Positions 5,762-10,048 of a stretch of DNA of 10,048 bases are shown here, piece after piece. Under the pieces are notes generated by a model, which searched no databases, was not told where the DNA came from, and saw only the letters and a list, made by a program, of their open reading frames with translations. How positions within the stretch are numbered: the first letter of the stretch is position 1; each line of letters opens with the position of its first letter. The position numbers were made by a program, and so were the translations under genes. The DNA lies in the NCBI RefSeq assembly GCF_004769405.1, contig NZ_RQES01000029.1, positions 1 through 10,048 of the forward strand, read 5' to 3'. This DNA comes from Leptospira selangorensis (GTDB lineage: Bacteria > Spirochaetota > Leptospiria > Leptospirales > Leptospiraceae).

Positions 5762-6358
5762 ATGGTTGTAATCTTATTTTCAGTTTTAGTTATTGCAGGA
5801 CTTTTTCTGTCTAATTATACATTCCGCTTTCTAGATGAAATGGCTGTTTGTATACTCGGAAGAGATGTAAATTACTTCTTCGCGGCTTTCATCGATGGAC
5901 CTTTGGTTGTATTTCTTCCGACTTATTTAATGAGCATTCTTATACTTTGCTTTGAATTCAGTAGATGGAAATTTAAAGGGAAAATGAAAATGACAACAGA
6001 AAATCTTTACATTTTGAAAGGAGTAAATGCTAACAAAGATTCATTCGTTGAGAGCTCCGAGTTAATTCAGATTTCATTATTCATTGTTGTTTGCTACACT
6101 TTTCTTTATATTTTTACGTTAGGTGCCGGAACAATTATAAGAAATGAGAGAATACAAGATTATTCATTTTATATAGTTTCTACAGAAGAAGCTCTTTCTG
6201 ACATAACTTATGCAAAGTTTGAAAAGAAAAGCGGAAGAGGTTCTTTAAATAGGGTAATTCTTACATTTCGAGATTCGAAAGAGATAAAGATATATTATAA
6301 TATACAATTGTTATTTGAAATTCTCGATAAGTATCACGTTGTTATAGAAGGAAGATGA
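5762..6358 (+). CDS. three-TM membrane protein, function unknown
   Basis: The 198-residue protein is unrecognised. Hydrophobic segments at about 2-18, 44-66 and 101-123 predict three membrane helices. The region between the second and third helix (67-100) is basic then polar, and the C-terminal 75 residues form a soluble strand-rich domain (SFYIVSTEEALSDITYAKFEKK ... RVILTFRDSKEIKIYYN). Its strand-loop-strand 'RVILTFRDSKEIKIY' pattern recalls small PH-like membrane-associated domains, but this is a weak analogy. The start ATG 5762 lies only 20 bp after the cassette joint, without room for a promoter or a Shine-Dalgarno sequence, so translation may depend on upstream coupling or an A/T-rich leader. 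It is the sole gene of cassette C8. Confidence 0.78.
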   Translation: MVVILFSVLVIAGLFLSNYTFRFLDEMAVCILGRDVNYFFAAFIDGPLVVFLPTYLMSILILCFEFSRWKFKGKMKMTTENLYILKGVNANKDSFVESSELIQISLFIVVCYTFLYIFTLGAGTIIRNERIQDYSFYIVSTEEALSDITYAKFEKKSGRGSLNRVILTFRDSKEIKIYYNIQLLFEILDKYHVVIEGR

Positions 6359-6382
6359 ACAAGTCCGGATTAATTTAACTGC

Positions 6383-6541
6383 GTCTAACTATCGGCTCTG
6401 ACGCTTCGCTTCGAGATCGCTACGCGACTCTCGCTTCGGGCTTCGCCACATTGGCTCAGTCACTCGAATTGCAAGAGCAATTCTCGCGCCTGTCTTCGCT
6501 TTGCTCAGCTCGCCAACGTCGTCAAGCCTTGGTCGTTAGAC
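6383..6541 (+). repeat. attC site 8, closing cassette C8
   Basis: R'' GTCTAAC is at 6383-6389, L'' is of the GGCTCTGACG type, L' CGTCAAGCC and R' GTTAGAC at 6535-6541. The left half resembles attC1, while the right interior (CGCGCCTGTC ... CTCGCC) is of the attC4/attC11 class, so the site looks mosaic. Head 5741-5760 and tail 6370-6389 of C8 pair over most of 20 bases, with A5751 against C6379. Confidence 0.92.
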
Positions 6542-6550
6542 GACATCAAA

Positions 6551-7408
6551 ATGAAAATATATAGTAAACCAATATTATCAGTTTTTGGCGGTATGATAGC
6601 GGGCATTCATCTGGTAATGTCAGTCGAAGCATACTATGTTTATCCGAATTCATATGTTGGATTTTGGATCTTTTTTACAATACTGCTACTTAATACAGCA
6701 TGGTTATCTTATTCGGCTATTTCAATAGCGATTAATAAATCTGTCGCGGTTGTACTTGTGATTTCTATAATTATTTTTCCCATTTTCTTTCTCTTTAGCC
6801 ATTTCGCTTATCCACTTTTTGATCTTTTCCATTTTAAAAAAGAGTTATATCAATATTCATTTATAATTTTGACTCTTCTGATTCTTCCATTAGTTATTTA
6901 CGTATTAGCGGCTTCGGCATTGGCAAGAGGATCATTGGGTAAAATATTAATCTTTAGCTTTCTTGTAGTAGCTAACGGGATGTTTTATTATATGGAAGCA
7001 AGGGGTTCAAAGGGTGAGGAAAGAAAGTATCTTCAAGCAGAACGAGAAGGTTTTAATAATAATTTACGGCTGTTTCAAAAGGAATACCGCTGTTTAAGAA
7101 CGATTACTTTTTTAAAAATTGAGGGAGATCAAAAGACGCAGGTTTCACGAAATGAAATTTTCAAAGCTTCAATTAGGTTAGATGAAAAAGAGCCCTTAGA
7201 AATTAGTTATGATCCCAGCGTAGGAACGGAAAATCTAATGAAAAATCCTACTCATGTTTACAAAATCGCAATCCGAATAATGGGAGCGGATAAGCAAACG
7301 AAATTGCCTGTAATTTACATCCAAGAAAAATGTCCTTTTTTTCTGCATAGAACTTTTGGATGCATTGATTTTGAATGCTCGGCATGTATCGAAGCCACGG
7401 GATTTTGA
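6551..7408 (+). CDS. five-TM membrane protein with Cys-rich C-terminal domain
   Basis: The 285-residue protein is of unknown function. Hydrophobic segments at about 8-28, 38-60, 65-87, 102-124 and 131-148 predict five membrane helices. A charged segment (150-172) leads into a soluble domain with strands (KASIRLDEKEPLEISYD, HVYKIAIRIMG, LPVIYIQEK). It ends with four cysteines, C261, C271, C276 and C279, plus C181 earlier. The spacing C-x9-C-x4-C-x2-C could bind a metal or form disulfides if the tail is periplasmic, which an odd number of helices would allow. I do not recognise the family. ATG 6551 begins 15 bp after the cassette joint, so there is no private promoter. It is the sole gene of cassette C9. 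Confidence 0.8.
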   Translation: MKIYSKPILSVFGGMIAGIHLVMSVEAYYVYPNSYVGFWIFFTILLLNTAWLSYSAISIAINKSVAVVLVISIIIFPIFFLFSHFAYPLFDLFHFKKELYQYSFIILTLLILPLVIYVLAASALARGSLGKILIFSFLVVANGMFYYMEARGSKGEERKYLQAEREGFNNNLRLFQKEYRCLRTITFLKIEGDQKTQVSRNEIFKASIRLDEKEPLEISYDPSVGTENLMKNPTHVYKIAIRIMGADKQTKLPVIYIQEKCPFFLHRTFGCIDFECSACIEATGF

Positions 7409-7427
7409 ATTAAACAATTTTGACGTC

Positions 7428-7581
7428 GTCTAACTATCGGCTCTGACGCTTCGCTTCGGGATTGCTTCACAACCCTCGCTCGGCCTTCGGCACATTTCGC
7501 TTTGTCACTCGCCTTGCGGTGGCAAGTCTCGCGCCAAGTCCTTCGGACTCGCGAAACGTCGTCAAGCCTTGGTCGTTAGAC
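7428..7581 (+). repeat. attC site 9, closing cassette C9
   Basis: R'' GTCTAAC is at 7428-7434, followed by L'' GGCTCTGACG, L' CGTCAAGCC and R' GTTAGAC at 7575-7581. The side arm is GGG-A-TTG-cttca-CAA-CCC. Head 6535-6553 and tail 7416-7434 of C9 pair at about 17 of 19 positions; A6545 stands against C7424. Confidence 0.93.
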
Positions 7582-7603
7582 GCCATAAATCAAAGGAACT
7601 TTA

Positions 7604-8152
7604 ATGAATAAAATATTTTTATATTCGGTATTGTCATGTATTTTTATTTCTCTAAACTCTTGTAGTAAATTAATTTATTTAGGAATATTAAACCAAGAGG
7701 AATATAGTGTAACAGTTGTTATTAAGCTTCGTAAGAATATCTCACAATTAGCGTTTAAATCTAAAATTCTTGAAATAGAATCTGATAGCGATAAGATCGA
7801 AGAATTGCCTTTCAGATTAAGTAAATGGTTTAGAGTTAAGGCAGAATTAATTAATAGCTCGAAAAAATATTATGATGAATTTCAAGAGAACATTCCGAAT
7901 GAACATATCAATTATAATGAAAAGACTGGAGAAATAAATATAGAGTTAAGTAAGGGATACGCTTATTTTATTCACGAAGATTATAACTATTCCAATTTTA
8001 TTTCAGAATATGTCGGAGAGATTAGGCTAGAATCATTATTTGGCAAGATTTCTTATTCTGGACTTGAAGTGCAGAATGCATTTTCATATGATAAAGATTG
8101 TGATTGTTATCTCTGGAAATTGAAAAGGGTTAAAAGAAGTCATTTCGGTTAA
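7604..8152 (+). CDS. predicted lipoprotein, function unknown
   Basis: The 182-residue protein starts with a lipoprotein signal peptide: K3, a hydrophobic core (4-17) and L17-N18-S19-C20. N at -2 makes the lipobox looser than the E. coli form, as often seen in spirochaetes, with C20 the likely lipidated residue. The mature part is soluble, Lys/Glu/Tyr-rich and strand-forming (EEYSVTVVIKL, GEINIELSKGYAYFI, VGEIRLESL), with a CDC pair near the end (DKDCDCYLWKL). No family is recognised. This gene has the best Shine-Dalgarno sequence in the window, AAAGGA at 7592-7597, about 6 nt before ATG 7604. It is the sole gene of cassette C10. The product would sit on a membrane facing the periplasm or the cell surface. 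Confidence 0.82.
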   Translation: MNKIFLYSVLSCIFISLNSCSKLIYLGILNQEEYSVTVVIKLRKNISQLAFKSKILEIESDSDKIEELPFRLSKWFRVKAELINSSKKYYDEFQENIPNEHINYNEKTGEINIELSKGYAYFIHEDYNYSNFISEYVGEIRLESLFGKISYSGLEVQNAFSYDKDCDCYLWKLKRVKRSHFG

Positions 8153-8166
8153 TAGAGATTTACGGC

Positions 8167-8307
8167 GCCTAACTGTCGGTGCTTCCGCAGCGCTTCGAGA
8201 TTGCTTACGCAACTCTCGCTTGGGCTTCGCCACATTTGCTTCTGTCACTTCGTTTGCATGAGCAAACTCGTGCCATTGCAAACGTCGGAACACCTTGGTC
8301 GTTATGC
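8167..8307 (+). repeat. attC site 10, closing cassette C10
   Basis: R'' GCCTAAC is at 8167-8173, followed by L'' GGTGCTTCCG, L' CGGAACACC and R' GTTATGC at 8301-8307. The short interior class is shared with attC5. C10 is one of two cassettes whose own head (GTTAGAC, 7575-7581) and tail (GCCTAAC) differ by one base in the core. The extended match continues outside it, with A7585 against C8163. Confidence 0.92.
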
Positions 8308-8313
8308 GCAATA

Positions 8314-8340
8314 ATGAAAGAAAGAAATTTTAATAAATGA
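8314..8340 (+). promoter_or_regulatory. possible 8-codon leader ORF coupled to the C11 gene
   Basis: ATG 8314 opens MKERNFNK and stops at TGA 8338-8340, overlapping the ATG (8337) of the membrane-protein gene as ATGA. Short leader ORFs are known to help translate cassette genes that lack a Shine-Dalgarno sequence. In AT-rich DNA this could be chance. Confidence 0.25.
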
Positions 8341-9020
8341 ACAAAGAAGAAATTACTACCATTTTTAAGAATAGATATTTTCAATTTTCTATATTTTGCT
8401 ATTTGCTTATTCAAATGCTAATAGTTCCGGGAAAATATTTTAATATACACGCTGAAAACAATGATTTTTTAGGCGCATCCAACTATATAATAACTATATT
8501 AACGATATGTTTTATAATTCTAGGATTGAATGCAATTTTAGAATTAACATATTTACCGAATCTCCCTGATGTTAAACTTGTTGGAATGATTGGTCGCCTT
8601 TTTGTATATACTTTGGTAAACTGGTTCAGTTTTATTATCTATTGCTATATATTATTAGTAATTACAGGATCTCTAAGAGATTTCAATCAAGTTGAGCAAT
8701 CTAGAACAAATACTTCTATCTTACTTATGGGGACTGCTTTATACATTATCATATATTTAGCAGGGGCAGCTATTATAATTGGGCTTAGGTCAATGGGAAA
8801 TTATTTTCCGAATGTAAAGACTCTTTTATTAAATAAGAAATCGTATATGTATTTTTCAATATTTCTAATTTTTCCAACTTTAATAGGTTTATCAGGATTG
8901 GTTGAAAATGCATTCTTTAGATTGCTTGTAGATCTGCTTTTGACGATAGCAATATTTGCTACTTATTTTAATTTTATTTTTCTAATAAAGCATTGTCAAA
9001 GGATAAAATTGTCAGCGTAG
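8337..9020 (+). CDS. six-TM membrane protein, function unknown
   Basis: The 227-residue protein is dominated by hydrophobic segments at about 15-31, 48-70, 85-110, 126-149, 169-188 and 192-217, which predict six membrane helices with both ends cytoplasmic. The overall shape recalls small Yip1-like or DUF-type integral membrane proteins, but no diagnostic motif is seen. ATG 8337 overlaps the stop of a tiny upstream ORF (8314-8340) as ATGA, so translation may be coupled; the preceding AAAGAAAG is a weak Shine-Dalgarno sequence. It is the sole gene of cassette C11 (8302-9218). Codon use is AT-rich like its neighbours. Confidence 0.8.
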   Translation: MNKEEITTIFKNRYFQFSIFCYLLIQMLIVPGKYFNIHAENNDFLGASNYIITILTICFIILGLNAILELTYLPNLPDVKLVGMIGRLFVYTLVNWFSFIIYCYILLVITGSLRDFNQVEQSRTNTSILLMGTALYIIIYLAGAAIIIGLRSMGNYFPNVKTLLLNKKSYMYFSIFLIFPTLIGLSGLVENAFFRLLVDLLLTIAIFATYFNFIFLIKHCQRIKLSA

Positions 9021-9054
9021 CAGCGTAGTTCTTATCTTTACGTTTCATTACTGC

Positions 9055-9224
9055 GCATAACTATCGGCTCTGACGCATCGCTTCAGGATTGCTTCGCAAC
9101 CTTCGCTTGGCCTGCGGCACATTGGCTTCAGTCACGACTTTTGCAAAAGCAAAAGATCGCGCCTGTTCTAACGCCTCTTCGAGGCTCAGAAATCGCCAAC
9201 GTCGTCAAGCCTTGGTCGTTATAC
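9055..9224 (+). repeat. attC site 11, closing cassette C11
   Basis: R'' GCATAAC is at 9055-9061, followed by L'' GGCTCTGACG, L' CGTCAAGCC and R' GTTATAC at 9218-9224. The long interior class carries CTTTTGC/GCAAAAG and GCCTC-TTC-GAGGC arms, as in attC4. Head 8301-8320 and tail 9042-9061 of C11 pair at 19 of 20 positions; the mismatch is A8311 against C9051. Confidence 0.93.
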
Positions 9225-9270
9225 GCCAGGCTGGCAAGATCAACTTTTTGAGAATAATTATATAAAATTC

Positions 9271-9303
9271 TTGTTCGTAATACTAAATTGTGATACATTG
9301 TAT
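9271..9303 (+). promoter_or_regulatory. vapBC promoter with overlapping palindromic operator
   Basis: TTGTTC (9271-9276) and TACATT (9294-9299) are 17 bp apart, with an extended TG at 9291-9292. The -10 box lies in an 11-bp palindrome, ATACATTGTAT (9293-9303), symmetric except at its centre. RHH antitoxins with their toxins commonly repress their own promoters through such sites. TTGTGAT also occurs twice nearby (9289 and 9304 regions). Confidence 0.5.
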
Positions 9304-9305
9304 TT

Positions 9306-9566
9306 GTGATCAGTTTAAGAATACCGCCAGAATTAGAGAGAAAGTTGGACTCGTTTGCAAAATCTGAGGGGAAAAGCCGCTCCGAAATTGTAAAAGAATC
9401 AATTCTTGAATATATAAAAAATCATAGTTCGAGTAAAACCCCCTTTGAGCTAGGGGAAGATCTGTTTGGTAAATATTCCGCGAATAACAAACAATTAGCT
9501 GAGAACAGAAAAGCTATTCTAAGTAAAGTATTAAAGGACAAGAATGAAAAACGCCGCGCTCGTTGA
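9306..9566 (+). CDS. vapB: VapB-like ribbon-helix-helix antitoxin
   Basis: The 86-residue protein opens with the RHH pattern MISLRIPPELERKLDSFAKSEGKSRSEIVKESILEYI (1-37): strand, helix, turn with S-R-S-E, helix. It is followed by PFELGEDLFGKY (47-58), a toxin-binding segment often seen in antitoxins paired with PIN toxins, and ends in a basic KRRAR. The start is GTG 9306. The predicted transcription start falls within a few bases of it and no Shine-Dalgarno sequence precedes it, so the mRNA may be leaderless. The stop overlaps vapC by 23 nt, with AAGGA (9534-9538) inside vapB serving vapC. It would bind VapC and autoregulate through the palindrome at 9293-9303. Confidence 0.88.
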   Translation: MISLRIPPELERKLDSFAKSEGKSRSEIVKESILEYIKNHSSSKTPFELGEDLFGKYSANNKQLAENRKAILSKVLKDKNEKRRAR

Positions 9567-9960
9567 TTCTGGTCCGATTATAGCATTATTCAATTCATCA
9601 GACGAATATCATAAATCAGTCTTTAAATTTCTAAAAGGGTTTAAAGGTTCTCTATTTACGACTTGGCCAGTAATAACTGAAGTTATCTACCTACTATCTT
9701 TCTCAATCGATGCCCAGTCTGATTTCTTAGAATGGATAGAGCGTGGAAGTTTGCAGATTTTAGATATAACATTAGATGATCTAAAATATATAAAAAGCCG
9801 GATGCAAAAGTATTCAGATTTGCCAATGGATTTAGCAGATGCGTCGTTAATGTGCATTGCGGAGAGGGAAGGGATCTATAATATTATTAGTATAGATTCT
9901 GACTTTTCTATATATAAAACTCTAAAAGGCAAATATCTAACAAATTTATATAAGAATTAG
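9544..9960 (+). CDS. vapC: VapC-like PIN-domain ribonuclease toxin
   Basis: The 138-residue protein is a full-length PIN domain. The acidic metal-binding residues are visible: D8 in LVDSGPIIALF, E46 in WPVITEVIYLL, D96/D99 in MDLADASLMCIAE, and D118/D120 in IISIDSDFSIY. VapC toxins are Mg-dependent endoribonucleases, often cutting initiator tRNA or rRNA; the target here cannot be read from sequence. ATG 9544 follows AAGGA by 5 nt and overlaps the antitoxin gene by 23 nt, so the two are co-translated. The TAG stop (9958-9960) lies 10 bp before R'' of attC12. It belongs to cassette C12, and its nuclease residues look intact. Confidence 0.92.
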   Translation: MKNAALVDSGPIIALFNSSDEYHKSVFKFLKGFKGSLFTTWPVITEVIYLLSFSIDAQSDFLEWIERGSLQILDITLDDLKYIKSRMQKYSDLPMDLADASLMCIAEREGIYNIISIDSDFSIYKTLKGKYLTNLYKN

Positions 9961-9970
9961 CCAGCCCAGC

Positions 9971-10048
9971 GTATAACTGTCGGCTTATCGCTGCGCTTCG
10001 AGATTGCTTCGCAACTCTCGCTTGGCCTTCGGCACATTTTGCTTTGTC
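9971..10048 (+). repeat. attC site 12 (3' end cut by window edge), closing cassette C12
   Basis: R'' GTATAAC is at 9971-9977, followed by L'' GGCTTATCG and the usual CGAGATTGC side arm; L' and R' lie outside. Tail 9959-9977 pairs with head 9218-9236 of C12 at about 16 of 18 positions, with A9228 against C9967. Confidence 0.9.

Larger units (their letters stand above)
1..10048 (+). mobile_element. integron gene-cassette array (12 cassettes, no integrase in view)
   Basis: Thirteen copies of an attC-type repeat, two of them cut by the window edges, alternate with one gene or gene pair each, and every gene lies on the plus strand with its attC downstream. Cassette joints lie between G and TT of each R' box (G at 132, 937, 1393, 2386, 3314, 3990, 4712, 5741, 6535, 7575, 8301 and 9218). 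The attC copies resemble one another closely, as in sedentary chromosomal integrons, while the cassette genes are unrelated. No intI, attI or Pc promoter is seen, so this is either a distal part of a chromosomal integron or an integrase-less attC cluster. Cassette lengths run from 456 to 1040 bp. Confidence 0.93.

Noticed and set aside
7235..7417. Minus-strand ORFs inside genes (7235-7417, 3381-3566)
   Set aside because: They lie antisense to well-supported membrane-protein genes, are short, and lack domain features.
1..10048. CRISPR array
   Set aside because: The repeats are 140-170 bp and the intervals 300-900 bp with genes; there is no short-repeat/spacer pattern and no cas gene.

Overview
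The window is part of a large integron cassette array, probably a sedentary chromosomal integron. It holds 12 tandem cassettes: eleven are complete, and the twelfth runs into its attC at the right edge. All cassettes point the same way, and each consists of an AT-rich gene or gene pair followed by a GC-richer, roughly 140-170 bp attC recombination site. The attC calls rest on R'' (RYYYAAC-type) and R' (GTTRRRY-type) boxes, on L''/L' boxes that covary and leave one unpaired C in L'', and on cassette boundaries between G and TT of each R'. No integrase gene (intI) or attI site is in view, so the platform must lie outside.

Organism: protein-coding DNA is strongly AT-rich, the one clear lipoprotein has a relaxed spirochaete-like lipobox, and TTG and GTG starts occur. 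I infer a spirochaete, most likely Leptospira-like, but only on style; nothing here proves the genus.

Layout (cassettes run from the TT of one R' to the G of the next): C1 133-937, RHH antitoxin + RelE/ParE toxin with its own promoter. C2 938-1393, no credible ORF but a long imperfect stem suggesting a structured RNA. C3 1394-2386, four-TM protein with a DUF4145-like tail. C4 2387-3314, M90/MtfA-like zinc metallopeptidase. C5 3315-3990, four-TM protein. C6 3991-4712, small acidic protein with its own promoter and terminator. C7 4713-5741, two-TM protein with a large soluble domain. C8 5742-6535, three-TM protein. C9 6536-7575, five-TM protein with a Cys-rich tail. C10 7576-8301, lipoprotein. 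C11 8302-9218, six-TM protein. C12 9219 to beyond the edge, VapBC with its own promoter.

How it works together: the genes do not form a pathway; they are independently mobile units. The two toxin-antitoxin cassettes probably stabilise the array against loss. Most other cassettes have 5' leaders of only 15-40 nt, too short for a private promoter, and so probably depend on read-through from upstream, while C6 looks transcriptionally self-contained.

The most unusual signal is in the cassette ends. The first ~18-20 bases of each cassette (counting the G of R') are complementary to the last ~18-20 bases up to its own R'', well beyond the 7-base core. Base 11 of that stem is always A at the head and C at the tail (12 of 12, one needing a one-base shift). 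This is an A-C mismatch on the top strand but a G-T wobble on the bottom strand, the strand integron integrases are known to use.
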